Notes: generated by a model from the sequence alone, not told the origin. DNA of 64,000 bases from Prado023 sp963714995 (GCA_963714995.1 CAVQQP010000019.1:310001-374000); one strand, 5' to 3'. Shown: positions 32,743 to 41,859, numbered from the stretch's first letter. Made by a program: numbers and translations.

Positions 32743-33668
32743 GCCCCAAGGGTAGTTGAGCAAACGACCCCCGCCTCGCCCGTCGCGTGGGCCCGGACCC
32801 CGGCCCGGCGCGCAGACCCTCCACGTCGGTACAGACCCTCCCGTCCGGCGCGGAGGGTCTGTACCTCTCCGGAGGGTCTGCGTGGGTGGGTGGGGCGCTG
32901 CGCGGGTGGGGCGCTCAGGTGGGGTGGGGTGGGGTGGGGTGGGTGGTGGGCGCTCAGCTCGCCGCGCAGGCCTCCTGCGACGATCGCCACGATCGTGGCG
33001 ATGACCTCGTCGAGGGTCAGGTACGTCCCGTCGACCTGGACCGCGCCGTCCGCGCGACGCAGCGGGGCCACGGCCCGCCCGGAGTCGATCGCGTCGCGCT
33101 CGGCCAGCGAGGCGGCGGTCGCGGCGATGTCGCCCGCGGCCGGGGCGGCCTCACCCGCGCGCCCGGCATCCTCCAGCGCCCGACGGGCGGCACGGGCCTC
33201 GGCATCGGCGGTGAGGAAGATCTTGGCGGTGGCATCGGGCAGGACGACCGTCCCGATGTCCCGGCCCTCGACCACGATCCCCCGACCCCCGGCGAGCGCC
33301 GTCGCGACCACAGCGCGCTGCAGCTCGACCAGCCGCGCCCGGACCTCGGGCACGGCCGCCACCGGACTCACGGCCCCGGTCACGGCCTCCCCGCGGATCG
33401 GCTCACTGACGTCGACGCCGTCCACGGCGATCGTCGGGGCCTCGGGGTCCGTGGTGGAGCGCAGCACCGGCCCGTGAGCCAGCGCGGCGACGGCCGCGGG
33501 ATCGGCGATGTCCACCCCGCGGTCGAGCATGTACCAGGCCATCGCCCGGTACATCGCCCCGGTGTCCAGGTAGTCCAGGCCCAGCGCGCGGGCCACGCCC
33601 CGGCTGGTGCTGGACTTGCCGCTGCCTGAGGGTCCATCGATGGCCACGACTGCACGACTGGGGTCCAC
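32739..33668 (-). CDS. cmk: Cytidylate kinase with unusual C-terminal extension
   Basis: 309 residues from GTG 33668. The kinase part (about 1-230) is standard: P-loop IDGPSGSGKSSTSRG, LDYLDTGAMYRAMAWYMLDR, GRGIVVEGRDIGTVVLPDA, RDAIDSGRAVAPLRRADGA and VDGTYLTLDEVI. The following roughly 79 residues (from GGLRGELSAHHPPHPTPPH) are rich in Pro, His, Arg and Gly and absent from normal Cmk. They are encoded by a nested inverted repeat and a GGGGT tract, see 32811-32882. Cmk phosphorylates CMP and dCMP. The stop overlaps the der start (ATGA). Confidence 0.9.
   Translation of the reverse strand: MDPSRAVVAIDGPSGSGKSSTSRGVARALGLDYLDTGAMYRAMAWYMLDRGVDIADPAAVAALAHGPVLRSTTDPEAPTIAVDGVDVSEPIRGEAVTGAVSPVAAVPEVRARLVELQRAVVATALAGGRGIVVEGRDIGTVVLPDATAKIFLTADAEARAARRALEDAGRAGEAAPAAGDIAATAASLAERDAIDSGRAVAPLRRADGAVQVDGTYLTLDEVIATIVAIVAGGLRGELSAHHPPHPTPPHLSAPPAQRPTHPRRPSGEVQTLRAGREGLYRRGGSARRAGVRAHATGEAGVVCSTTLGA
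32811..32882. repeat. Nested inverted repeat of CAGACCCTCC inside the cmk tail
   Basis: Four copies of a 10-bp word form two concentric hairpins: CGCAGACCCTCC (32811-32822) with GGAGGGTCTGCG (32871-32882), and GTACAGACCCTCC (32829-32841) with GGAGGGTCTGTAC (32852-32864). The latter is a perfect 13-bp stem with a 10-nt loop. It lies in the C-terminal extension of cmk, not in the kinase domain. Confidence 0.8.
32918..32950 (+). repeat. G-quadruplex-like GGGGT tract in the cmk tail
   Basis: Four GGGGT units (32921-32940) followed by GGGTGGTGGG give at least four runs of three or more G on the plus strand, the pattern of a possible G-quadruplex in the DNA template of cmk. Confidence 0.6.
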
Positions 33669-33698
33669 GACGCCACACCCTAGCGCCCGGGCCTGCGG

Positions 33699-34795
33699 TC
33701 AGGCCCGCACGTCCCAGCCCTGGGCACCCAGCGCGTGCGCCAGGGGCACGGCCGACACCTCGCCGACGGTGATCTCCACGACGCCCGTGGGCCGGCCGAG
33801 CACATGCTCGATACGGACGTCCTCCACCGAGTAGCCGGCCTCGGCCACGGCCGCGAACAGGCGACCGAGCTCGCCTGGCTGGTCGGGTACCGCAACGGGC
33901 ACGATCGCCGTGGGCGAGGGGCGCGCGCCGTGCTTGCCCGGCACCCGGTCGCGGCCGGCGTTGCCCCGGCGCAGCGCCTCGACGAGGACGTCCTCACCGC
34001 CCTGGTCGATGCTGCCCAGCGCGTGCAGCAGGGAGTCCAGGTCGGCCCGGAGGGCGCCCAGCACCGCGGCGACGGGCGTCGCGTTGGCCGACAGGATCTC
34101 GACCCACAGGTCGGGGTCCGAGGCGGCGATCCGGGTCATGTCCCGCAGGCCCTGCCCGGCGATCGAGACCACGGTGTCCGAGGAGTCCAGCAGCCGGGCG
34201 GCCAGCAGGGAGGACAGGATCTGCGGGGTGTGCGAGACCACGGCCACGGCGCGGTCGTGCTCTGCGGCGGGCATCAGGATCGGCAGGGCACGTGCCGCCA
34301 GGGCCAGCTCCTGCACGGCGTCGATGGCGGCCTCGTCCGCAGCGGGGTGCGGGGTGATCACCCACGGCCGGTCATCGATGAGGTCCGCACGGGCAGCTGC
34401 CGGTCCAGAGACCTCGCGACCCGCCATGGGGTGGCCCCCGACGTACCGGGAGGCGTCCACGCCCGCCGCGACCAGCGCCCGATGGATCGGCACCTTCACC
34501 GAGGCGACATCGGTGACCACGGCGCCGGGGAACCCCCGCAATGCGTCGGCGACCACCGCGGCCGTGACCGCCGGCGGAACCGCGACCACCACCAGCGCCG
34601 GCTCGGCGGCGCGGCTCCCGGAGCGGCATCGACCGGGAGCGGCTGACCCGCGCCACGGGCCACGGCCACCGCGACGGCCTCCGGGTCCCGATCCGCCAGC
34701 CATACGACGACGTCACGGCGGCGCAGCGACAGTGCGAGGGACGTCCCGATGAGCCCGGTGCCCACGATCAGCACCGGCTGCGGAAGCCCGCTCAC
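33699..34795 (-). CDS. tyrA: Prephenate dehydrogenase with ACT domain; apparent frameshift
   Basis: GTG 34795 overlaps the aroH stop (GTGA). The N-terminal NAD-binding segment LIVGTGLIGTSLALSLRRRD (about residue 10 onward) is in one frame; from about 34605-34620 the frame must change by one missing base to continue AAEPALVVVAVPP, DVASVKVPIHRAL, VGGHPMAGREVSGPAAA and VVSHTPQILSSLL. The C-terminus is an ACT-type regulatory domain (VPVAVPDQPGELGRLFAAVAE). Together these give a normal prephenate dehydrogenase for tyrosine synthesis. Because tyrA is usually needed for prototrophy, the break is more likely a sequence error than true loss. Confidence 0.8.
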
Positions 34796-35154
34796 TGGGC
34801 CAGGTCCGTGCGCAGGGCCTCGGCCCCTCGCAGGTACACGTGCGTGACCTCGGCCCGGGGCAGGTCGCACTCGACATGGGCCATGACCCGCACCACCCGC
34901 TGCATGGCGCCGGCCACATCGATCTCCTGGGCGCAGATCAGCGGGACATCGCCGATGTCCAGCGCGCGGGCCGCCCCCGCCGGGAACGCGGACACCAGGT
35001 CCGGCGTCGCGGTGAACAGCACCGAGATCAGGTCATCGGTGCTCAGTGCGTTGCGCTCGAGCATCGCCGTGACCAGCTCGACCACGGCCTCGCGCATCTC
35101 CTCGGCGTCGTCGGCGCTCAGGTGCGTCGCGCCACGCACAGCTCGCACGGCCAT
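34792..35154 (-). CDS. aroH: Chorismate mutase, AroH type
   Basis: 120 residues from ATG 35154. AroH hallmarks are visible: the N-terminal VRAVRGATHLSADDAEEM with the substrate-binding Arg, the central SVLFTATPDLVSAFPAGAAR and the C-terminal VPLICAQEIDVAGAMQRVVR. This is the trimeric, monofunctional type, converting chorismate to prephenate, which the neighbouring tyrA product uses. Length matches the family. The stop overlaps the tyrA start. Confidence 0.92.
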   Translation of the reverse strand: MAVRAVRGATHLSADDAEEMREAVVELVTAMLERNALSTDDLISVLFTATPDLVSAFPAGAARALDIGDVPLICAQEIDVAGAMQRVVRVMAHVECDLPRAEVTHVYLRGAEALRTDLAQ

Positions 35155-35313
35155 CTCGCCTCCCCAGGATCGTCGGCGCCCAGCCTAACGGTCCCCGACG
35201 CGCCCCCGGCCGAGGCGCCCGGGGACACGGCCGGGGCTGCCTGGACCCGGGCCGCACGGGTACCGTGGATCCGGCGGCCGAGCGGGGTCGCCGCTGGCGG
35301 GTGGGAGGTCCTG

Positions 35314-36165
35314 ATGCGAACCCTGGTGGACAAGCGCGTGCTCATCACCGGAGGCGCCTCCGGGATCGGCTACGCGATGGCGCAGCGCTTCGGCGCGCAG
35401 GGGGCCCGCCTGGTGCTCACCGACATCAATGAGCCCCAGCTGGCCCAGGCCGCGACACGCCTGCGCGACGCGGGCCGGGAGGTCGCGCAGTACCGACTCG
35501 ATGTCACCGACCCCGAGGACGTGGCCCGCGCGCGGGACCGGATCAACGCCGACGGCGGCCCGATCGACGTCCTGGTCAACAACGCCGGCATCGTGTTCGG
35601 CGGCTACCTCCTGGACGTCCCTCTCGAGCAGCACCTGACCACGCTCAACGTGAACCTGCTGGGTCCGGTGATCCTCACGCACGCCTTCCTGCCGGACCTC
35701 ATCGCGCGCCCCGACGCGCACCTGGTCACCATCGCGAGCCTGGCCGGCTACGGCGGCGCACCCGGCGGCTCGACCTACGGGGCGAGCAAGTGGGGCGTCA
35801 TCGGCTTCTCCGAGTCCATCGAGCTGGAGCTGGCCAAGCAGGGCCACACGCACGTCCACGTCACGACGGTGTGCCCGGGAGTCGTGTCGACCGGCCTCTT
35901 CGAGGGCGCCCGGCCGTTGCGCCTGACGAGCATCCTGACCCCCGACGACGTCGCCGAGGCCGTGGTCCGGGGCGTGCTGCACGACCGCGGGTACGTGCGC
36001 ACCCCGTGGCTGGTGAAGGTCGCCCCCGTGCTGCGCGGCGTCCTGCCCCACCGGACCTTCAACGCCGTCAACGCGTTCTTCGGCGGGACCACGACGATGG
36101 ACGCCTGGACCGGACGGGGAACCGGGCGCGAGGAGACGACCGACTACAACCCCACCTCGGTGTAG
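35314..36165 (+). CDS. Short-chain dehydrogenase/reductase
   Basis: 283 residues from ATG 35314 (GGGAGGTCCTG upstream). The classical SDR pattern is complete: ITGGASGIGYAMAQRFGAQG (NAD-binding), NNAGIVFGGYLLDV, IASLAGYGGAP and the catalytic YGASKWGVIGFSE (Tyr-x-x-x-Lys). The C-terminal half has PGVVSTGLF and a hydrophobic segment, similar to acyl-processing SDRs. Substrate unknown. It is the only plus-strand gene in this block, and its 3' end overlaps the convergent rluB gene by 22 bp. Confidence 0.9.
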   Translation: MRTLVDKRVLITGGASGIGYAMAQRFGAQGARLVLTDINEPQLAQAATRLRDAGREVAQYRLDVTDPEDVARARDRINADGGPIDVLVNNAGIVFGGYLLDVPLEQHLTTLNVNLLGPVILTHAFLPDLIARPDAHLVTIASLAGYGGAPGGSTYGASKWGVIGFSESIELELAKQGHTHVHVTTVCPGVVSTGLFEGARPLRLTSILTPDDVAEAVVRGVLHDRGYVRTPWLVKVAPVLRGVLPHRTFNAVNAFFGGTTTMDAWTGRGTGREETTDYNPTSV

Positions 36166-36893
36166 AGCGAGCGCGCCTCGGGCCCGGAGAGCACGCGCAC
36201 CGTGCCGGGGCGCTGCTGGCCCAGGACGATCGGGCCCACCCGGGTGCGCACCAGCGACAGCACCGGATGGCCCACGGCCTCGAACATCCGGCGCACGATG
36301 TGGTTGCGGCCCTCGTGCAGCACGATCTCGACCAGGACCTGGCCGGGCAGGCTCTGCACGACCTTGAACGAGTCCGCCCGGGCCGGGCCGTCGTCCAGCT
36401 CGACGCCCGTGGTCAGCTGCCGCCCGACCCCGCGCGGCAGGGGTGCCGCGAGGGTGGCGAGGTAGGTCTTGGCCACGCCGTAGGACGGGTGCGCCAACCG
36501 GTTGGCCAGCTCGCCGTCGTTGGTGAGCAGGATCAGGCCCTCGGTATCGGCGTCCAGGCGACCGACGTGGAACAGCCGCTCGGAGCGGTCGGCGACGAGG
36601 TCGCCCAGACAGGGACGCCCGCGATCGTCGGACATCGTCGAGAGCAGGCCGCGCGGCTTGTTGACCGCCACCACGACGGTCCCGGCCGCCGTCGGCACCC
36701 GCTGGCCGTCCACCCGGACGACCGCGGTCTGCGGATCGATGCGCATCCCCTGCTCGCGCACGACCCGGCCGTCGACCTCGACGCGGCCCTGGTCGATCAG
36801 GACCTCACAGGCGCGGCGACTGCCCAGCCCGGCCGCGGCCAGGACCTTCTGCAGGCGCACGCCCTCGGTCGCGGGATCCTCACGCGGGCTCAT
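36144..36893 (-). CDS. rluB: 23S rRNA pseudouridine synthase, RluB family
   Basis: 249 residues from ATG 36893. An S4 RNA-binding domain (about 12-60, RLQKVLAAAGLGSRRACEVL) is followed by the synthase domain with the catalytic GRLDADTEGLILLTNDG (Asp about residue 114) and VGPIVLGQQRPGTVRVL near the end. RluB-type enzymes modify 23S rRNA near U2605. The start overlaps the scpB stop (ATGA), linking it to the scpAB chromosome-segregation genes. Its 3' end overlaps the SDR gene from the other strand. Confidence 0.92.
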   Translation of the reverse strand: MSPREDPATEGVRLQKVLAAAGLGSRRACEVLIDQGRVEVDGRVVREQGMRIDPQTAVVRVDGQRVPTAAGTVVVAVNKPRGLLSTMSDDRGRPCLGDLVADRSERLFHVGRLDADTEGLILLTNDGELANRLAHPSYGVAKTYLATLAAPLPRGVGRQLTTGVELDDGPARADSFKVVQSLPGQVLVEIVLHEGRNHIVRRMFEAVGHPVLSLVRTRVGPIVLGQQRPGTVRVLSGPEARSLYTEVGL

Positions 36894-37597
36894 GGGAGGT
36901 CCACCAGGTCGCCGATCTCGGCGTACGTCGGGACGTGGTCGGCCAGCGGCGGCAGCTCGGCGAGGCTGGCGATGCCGAGCCTCTCCAGGAAGTACGGCGT
37001 CGTGCGCAGCATCGTGGCGTGCCCTCCGGGCTCCACCCCGGCCTCCTCGACCAGCCCGCGGGTGATCAGCGTGCGGACGACACCGTCGACGTTGACGCCG
37101 CGCACCGCGCTGATCCGACCCCGGGAGATCGGCTGCCGGTAGGCGATGATCGCCATCGTCTCCAGGGCAGCCTGGGTGAGTCGGGCCTGCTGCCCGTCGA
37201 CGACGTACCGGCTGACGACCTCGGCGCAGTCACCGCGGGTGTAGAACCGCCACCCGCCGCCCACCTCGCGCAGGTCGAAGCCGCGGCCGTCCTCGGTGTA
37301 CTGCGCGGACAGCCCGCGCACGACCGCCTCCACCTGATCCGCGGGACGCCGCACGATCGTGGCCAGCGTCAGGATGTCCATCGGCTCGTCGGCCAGCAGC
37401 AGGACGGCCTCGCAGGCGGCCTCGAGGGTCGGGGCGCCCAGGGCATCGGCGAGGAGGGCGTCGTCGCCACCCTCGTCGAGGGCGATGTCGGCCACCGCGC
37501 CCACATCGGACGCCGCGGACGCGTCGGACGCATCGTCGCGCGGCACGTCCGCCGGATCCCCTCCGGTGTCGTGCTCAGCCTGGTCGAGCTCGGTCAC
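36890..37597 (-). CDS. scpB: Segregation and condensation protein B
   Basis: 235 residues from ATG 37597. A acidic N-terminal tail (about 1-50) precedes two winged-helix domains (LEAACEAVLLLADEPMDILT, GFDLREVGGGWRFYTRGDCA, AALETMAIIAYRQPISRGRI, YAEIGDLVDLP). ScpB forms the SMC complex with ScpA and shapes the chromosome during segregation. Start overlaps the scpA stop (ATGA), and its own stop overlaps rluB. Confidence 0.93.
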   Translation of the reverse strand: MTELDQAEHDTGGDPADVPRDDASDASAASDVGAVADIALDEGGDDALLADALGAPTLEAACEAVLLLADEPMDILTLATIVRRPADQVEAVVRGLSAQYTEDGRGFDLREVGGGWRFYTRGDCAEVVSRYVVDGQQARLTQAALETMAIIAYRQPISRGRISAVRGVNVDGVVRTLITRGLVEEAGVEPGGHATMLRTTPYFLERLGIASLAELPPLADHVPTYAEIGDLVDLP

Positions 37598-38544
37598 GGT
37601 TCCTCCTCGGATGGGGCATCCGTCGACTCGACGACGCCCTTGAACTCATCGGTGACCGCACGCTCGGCGATCTCAGCGGCCTCGGCGTCATCATCGGGCC
37701 CGACCCAGCGCACGGTCAGGTCACCCAGGGCTGCGGCCTGCTCGAAGGTGACCACGCCGTCCCGGTAGAGCTCCAGCAGCGCCAGGAAGCGCCCGACCAC
37801 GACGAGCGTGGTGGGAGCGTCCTCGGTGAGCGCGCGGAAGGTGGAGACGCCGCGGCGACGCAACCGCTCCACGAGGATCGCCGCCTGCTCGCGCACGCTC
37901 ACCGCCGGGGCATGGATGTGCGTGACCGAGACCCCGGGATCCGGTGGCCGCGGCTCGAAGGCCGCCTCCGCGATCGCGGCGAACTCGACCGGTCCCAGTC
38001 CCAGGAGGACCTCCGGCAGCAGCTCGGCCAGCCACGGCTCGAGGGCGGCCTCGCGCGGGCGCCGGGTCGCGGCATCCGTGAGCATCCCGTCGAGCAGTGC
38101 GGCGACCTCCTTGAACGCCCGGTACTGCAGGAGGCGGGCGAACAGCAGGTCCCGCGCCTCGAGCAGCGCGAGGTCCTCCTCGTCCTCGACAGACCCGTCC
38201 GGCAGGAGCCGCGCGGCCTTGAGGTCCAGGAGCGTGGCAGCGATCACCAGGAACGACGTGGCCTCGTCGAGGTCCCAGTCGACGCCCTGGGCGCGCACAT
38301 GGGCGATGAAGTCGTCGGTGACCACGTGCAGGGCCAGCTCCGTGACCTCGATCCGGTGCCGGGCGATCAGGCTCAGCAGCAGGTCGAACGGGCCCTCGAA
38401 CCCGCCCACCCGGACGGCGAAGGCCCTGGACCCGGCCTCCGTCGGGGCCTCGGCCCCGTCGACCTCCGGCGCCCCGGCCCCGAGCTCCTCGAGGTCCGGA
38501 GTTCCCGGTGCACCGACCTCCGGCGCCACGCCGACCCCGGGCAT
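37594..38544 (-). CDS. scpA: Segregation and condensation protein A
   Basis: 316 residues if started at ATG 38544 (MPGVGVAPEVGAPGTPDLEE); GTG 38547 is also possible. The kleisin sequence is clear from FAVRVGGFEGPFDLLLSLIA through FIAHVRAQGVDWDLDEATSF, VIAATLLDLKAARLLPD and the C-terminal winged-helix segment. The first roughly 45 residues are Pro/Ala-rich linker. ScpA bridges SMC heads and ScpB. Only 19 bp separate it from the parA stop, so a joint transcript is expected. Confidence 0.9.
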   Translation of the reverse strand: MPGVGVAPEVGAPGTPDLEELGAGAPEVDGAEAPTEAGSRAFAVRVGGFEGPFDLLLSLIARHRIEVTELALHVVTDDFIAHVRAQGVDWDLDEATSFLVIAATLLDLKAARLLPDGSVEDEEDLALLEARDLLFARLLQYRAFKEVAALLDGMLTDAATRRPREAALEPWLAELLPEVLLGLGPVEFAAIAEAAFEPRPPDPGVSVTHIHAPAVSVREQAAILVERLRRRGVSTFRALTEDAPTTLVVVGRFLALLELYRDGVVTFEQAAALGDLTVRWVGPDDDAEAAEIAERAVTDEFKGVVESTDAPSEEEP

Positions 38545-38563
38545 CACCAGCGCATCCCGCGGC

Positions 38564-39502
38564 TCATCCGAGCGCCAGCTGCTCGGCGCCCGGCTCGTCG
38601 CGGTCGGCACCGCCCTGGGCCGGATCCACGTCGCCGATGCTGTCCGGGTCGATGCGGGCAAGCACCTCGCGGGCGAGCTGACGGTAGCTCTCGGCCGGGG
38701 CGCTGGTGGGGGCGTACACGGTGATGGGCACGCCGGCCACCGAGGTCTCGGGGAACTTCACGGTCCGGCTGATCACGGTGTGGAACACGCGGTCCCCGAA
38801 GGCCTCGACCACCCGGCCGAGCACGTCCCGAGCGTGGACGGTCCGGTCGAACATGGTGGGCAGCACCCCGAGCAGCTCGAGGTCGGGGTTGGTCCGCTCC
38901 TGGATCTTGCGCACGGTGTCCTGCAGCAGTGCGACCCCGCGCAGGGAGAAGTACTCGCACTCCAGCGGGATCATCACCCACTGCGCGGCGGTCAGGGCGT
39001 TCACGGTGAGCAGCCCCAGCGAGGGCTGGCAGTCGATCAGGATCACGTCGTAGTCGTTGCGGACCGGGCGCAGCGCCCGCATCAGCGACTGCTCGCGCCC
39101 CACCTCGGAGACCAGCAGCAGCTCCGCGCCGGACAGGTCGATGTTGGCCGGCATCAGGTCCATCCCGGGCACGGCCGTGGGGCGGATCACCTCCCGCGCG
39201 GTGGCCTCGCCGGTGATCATGACGTCGTAGATGGTGTGCTCGAGGGTGTGCGGGTGGATCCCGACCCCAGCTCCGAGCGCCCCCTGCGGATCGAAGTCCA
39301 CGAGCAGGACACGGCGGCCGTACTCGGCCAGCGCGGCACCCAGGTTGATGGTCGTGGTGGTCTTGCCGACGCCGCCCTTCTGGTTGCACAGGGCGATGAT
39401 GTCCGCCGGCCCGGAGGTCGTGCGGGGTCCGGGCACGCCGAGCTCGGGGACCGGCCGACCGGTCGGGCCCAGCCCGTCGCCAGCCTTGCGTGCTGCCGCC
39501 AT
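38564..39502 (-). CDS. ParA/Soj-family chromosome-partitioning ATPase
   Basis: 312 residues from ATG 39502 (AGGAGG 12 bp upstream). Deviant Walker A NQKGGVGKTTTTINLGAALA, DFDPQGALG and ILIDCQPSLGLLT are intact, with LECEYFSLRGVALLQDTV in the middle. This is the ParA paralogue that sits next to scpAB in Actinobacteria, not the ParA of the oriC parAB pair; no parB is adjacent. Likely works in nucleoid positioning with the SMC/ScpAB complex. C-terminal roughly 25 residues are acidic and unstructured. Confidence 0.88.
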   Translation of the reverse strand: MAAARKAGDGLGPTGRPVPELGVPGPRTTSGPADIIALCNQKGGVGKTTTTINLGAALAEYGRRVLLVDFDPQGALGAGVGIHPHTLEHTIYDVMITGEATAREVIRPTAVPGMDLMPANIDLSGAELLLVSEVGREQSLMRALRPVRNDYDVILIDCQPSLGLLTVNALTAAQWVMIPLECEYFSLRGVALLQDTVRKIQERTNPDLELLGVLPTMFDRTVHARDVLGRVVEAFGDRVFHTVISRTVKFPETSVAGVPITVYAPTSAPAESYRQLAREVLARIDPDSIGDVDPAQGGADRDEPGAEQLALG

Positions 39503-39693
39503 GCGCACCTCCTGCGGTGGTGAAGCGGCCCCAGCCTAATGGACCCACGCACGACCCCCCCCCCGATCGCTCCTCCCAGCCCCCCATGGCCCAGGCCCGA
39601 TCGATCCGCCATCGCGCGGCTCGATCCCGGATCCATCCGTTCCTCGGACCGTCACTCGTCGGAAATCCGGATCGATCGTCTCCGGGGTTCGGC

Positions 39694-40626
39694 TCAGCCT
39701 CGGGCGCGGGGGTGGGCCAGGGCGTAGACCTCGCGCAGGTGCTCGACGGTGACCTTCGTGTACACCTGCGTGGTCGTGACCGATGCGTGGCCGAGCAGCT
39801 CCTGGACGACCCGGACGTCCGCGCCCCCGTCGAGGAGATGGGTGGCGAACGAGTGGCGCATCGTGTGCGGCGAGACCTCGGCGGTCACCCCCGCACGTTC
39901 GGCCGTCGTGCGCAGGATCGTCCACGCGCTCTGCCGCGAGAGCCGACCGCCCCGGGCGTTGAGGAACACGGCAGCCTGGGCGCTGACCACCAGGCCCGGA
40001 CGGGCCCGCACCAGGTAGGCGGTCAACGCCTCCCGCGCCTTGCTCCCGATCGGGACGAGACGCTGCTTGCCGCCCTTGCCGTGCAGGTGCGCCACGCCGT
40101 TGTCGACGTCGAGGTCGTCGACGTCGAGGCCCACAGCCTCGCTGATGCGGGCGCCGGTGCCGTAGAGGAACTCCAGGAGTGCCCGGTCGCGCAGCCCGAG
40201 CGGCCCGGCGGCCACCCCACCGGTGCTGGTCAGGATCGCCTCCACCTCATCCACGGTCAGCGCCTTCGGCAACCGCCGGGCGGCGGACGGGGGCTTGACC
40301 TCGCGACCGGGGTCCGTGGCGCTGATCCCCTCCTGGACGGCGAACCGATGGAAGCCGCGCACCGCGACCAGCGTCCGGGCAGCGCTCGCAGCTGCCAGCG
40401 GCGGGTGCGCGGGGCTGCCCTGGCGCAACCATGCAAGGAAGTCACCGAGATCGGACTCCGTCACCTGGTCGGCCGCGGTGATCCCACGGCTCGCGCAGAA
40501 CTCCAGGTACCGGCGCAGGTCGCGGCTGTAGGCGGCCAGGGAGTTGGGCGCCAGCCCGCGCTCGACTGTGAGGTGGTCGCGGTACACCTGTGCCGACCGG
40601 GCCAGCGGGCTGGGTCCGGTCACCAT
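39694..40626 (-). CDS. xerD: Tyrosine recombinase XerD
   Basis: 310 residues from ATG 40626 (GTG 40623 also possible). N-terminal core-binding domain RDHLTVERGLAPNSLAAYSR; catalytic set Arg in YGTGARISEAVGL, His-x-x-Arg in HTMRHSFATHLLDGG, His in LLGHASVTTTQVY with the nucleophilic Tyr following. XerD with XerC resolves chromosome dimers at dif. It precedes parA (185-bp gap, including a C10 run at 39555-39564 and GATCGATC dyads) in the same direction. ald ends 23 bp upstream. Confidence 0.93.
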   Translation of the reverse strand: MVTGPSPLARSAQVYRDHLTVERGLAPNSLAAYSRDLRRYLEFCASRGITAADQVTESDLGDFLAWLRQGSPAHPPLAAASAARTLVAVRGFHRFAVQEGISATDPGREVKPPSAARRLPKALTVDEVEAILTSTGGVAAGPLGLRDRALLEFLYGTGARISEAVGLDVDDLDVDNGVAHLHGKGGKQRLVPIGSKAREALTAYLVRARPGLVVSAQAAVFLNARGGRLSRQSAWTILRTTAERAGVTAEVSPHTMRHSFATHLLDGGADVRVVQELLGHASVTTTQVYTKVTVEHLREVYALAHPRARG

Positions 40627-40649
40627 CCCTGCGGTCCTGGACTCGGGCA

Positions 40650-41765
40650 CTAGGCGAGGACCGACTCCAGCGTCCGGTGCTCCAGGCCGAACTCCTCGGC
40701 GACCGCACCGTAGACGACCTGGCCCTCGTGCACGTTGAGCCCCAGGGCCAGCGGGTGGTCGTCGAGGCACGCCTGCTTCCAGCCCTTGTTGGCCAACTCA
40801 ACGGCGTAGGGCAGGGTGACGTTGGTCAGGGCGTACGTCGAGGTGTGCGGGACCGCCCCGGGCATGTTGGCCACGCAGTAGAACACGGAATCGTGGACCG
40901 TGTAGGTCGGATCGGCGTGCGTGGTCGGCCGGGAGTCCTCGAAGCAGCCACCCTGGTCGATGGCGATGTCGACGAGCACCGAGCCCGGCTTCATCCGCGA
41001 GACCAGCTCGTTGCTGACCAGCTTCGGGGCCTTGGCCCCCGGGACCAGGACCGCGCCGATCACCAGGTCGGCATCGAGGCAGGCGCGCTCGACCTCGTAG
41101 CGGTTGGAGGCGATCGTCTGCATGTGGCCGTGGTAGATCGCGTCGGCCGCCCGCAGGCGGGCGATGTTCAGGTCGAGCAGCAGCACCTCGGCCTGCATGC
41201 CCAGGGCGATCGTGGCGGCGTTCATCCCCGCGACCCCGGCACCGAGCACGACGACCTTCGCCGCGTACACGCCGGACACCCCACCCATCAGGGTGCCGCG
41301 CCCGCCGTACGCGCGCATCAGCGCATGGGCGCCGACCTGCGGGGCGAGCCGCCCGGCCACCTCGGACATCGGCGCCAGCAGCGGCAGCGAGCGGTCGGGA
41401 AGCTCCACGGTCTCGTAGGCGATCGCGGTGATCCCGGACTCGATCAGGGCGTCCGTGCACTCCCGCGACGCTGCCAGGTGCAGGTAGGTGAACAGCGTCT
41501 GCCCGGCGCGCATCCGGTGGTACTCCTCGGCGATCGGCTCCTTGACCTTCAGGATCAGCTCACCGGCGGCCCACACCTCGTCGGCCGTGTCCAGGATCGT
41601 GGCACCGGCGGCGATGTACTCCTCGTTGGTGATCGAGGACCCGAGGCCCGCGTCCCGCTGGACGTAGACCTCGTGGTCATGCAGCCGGAGCTCGTTGACG
41701 CCGGCCGGCGTGATCGCGACCCGGAACTCGTTGTTCTTGACCTCGCTGGGGATGCCGACCTTCAT
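40650..41765 (-). CDS. ald: Alanine dehydrogenase
   Basis: 371 residues from ATG 41765. Typical sequence: MKVGIPSEVKNNEFRVAITP, EVYVQRDAGLGSSITNEEY, TLFTYLHLAA, the NAD-binding VVVLGAGVAGMNAA, and VANMPGAVPHTSTYALTN near the C-terminus. The enzyme reversibly deaminates L-alanine to pyruvate and ammonia. Length is standard. It is adjacent to xerD, as often in Actinobacteria; functional linkage is unlikely. Confidence 0.95.
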   Translation of the reverse strand: MKVGIPSEVKNNEFRVAITPAGVNELRLHDHEVYVQRDAGLGSSITNEEYIAAGATILDTADEVWAAGELILKVKEPIAEEYHRMRAGQTLFTYLHLAASRECTDALIESGITAIAYETVELPDRSLPLLAPMSEVAGRLAPQVGAHALMRAYGGRGTLMGGVSGVYAAKVVVLGAGVAGMNAATIALGMQAEVLLLDLNIARLRAADAIYHGHMQTIASNRYEVERACLDADLVIGAVLVPGAKAPKLVSNELVSRMKPGSVLVDIAIDQGGCFEDSRPTTHADPTYTVHDSVFYCVANMPGAVPHTSTYALTNVTLPYAVELANKGWKQACLDDHPLALGLNVHEGQVVYGAVAEEFGLEHRTLESVLA

Positions 41766-41859
41766 CTGTGCCGTCCTCTCCTGACCACCGGATGCGAGCA
41801 TGCCGTAGCGACAGGCCCGTGACAATCAGCGTCGCCCGTCTGCCTGTGTCGCGGATTCC

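Noticed and set aside
38564..39502. This parA as part of a plasmid or oriC partition pair
   Set aside because: It is next to scpA/scpB and xerD, the usual actinobacterial location of a separate ParA paralogue, with no parB.
39503..39693. parS-like centromere sites between xerD and parA
   Set aside because: GATCGATC dyads are present, but no 14-16-bp TGTTTCACGTGAAACA-like parS is seen and no parB is adjacent.
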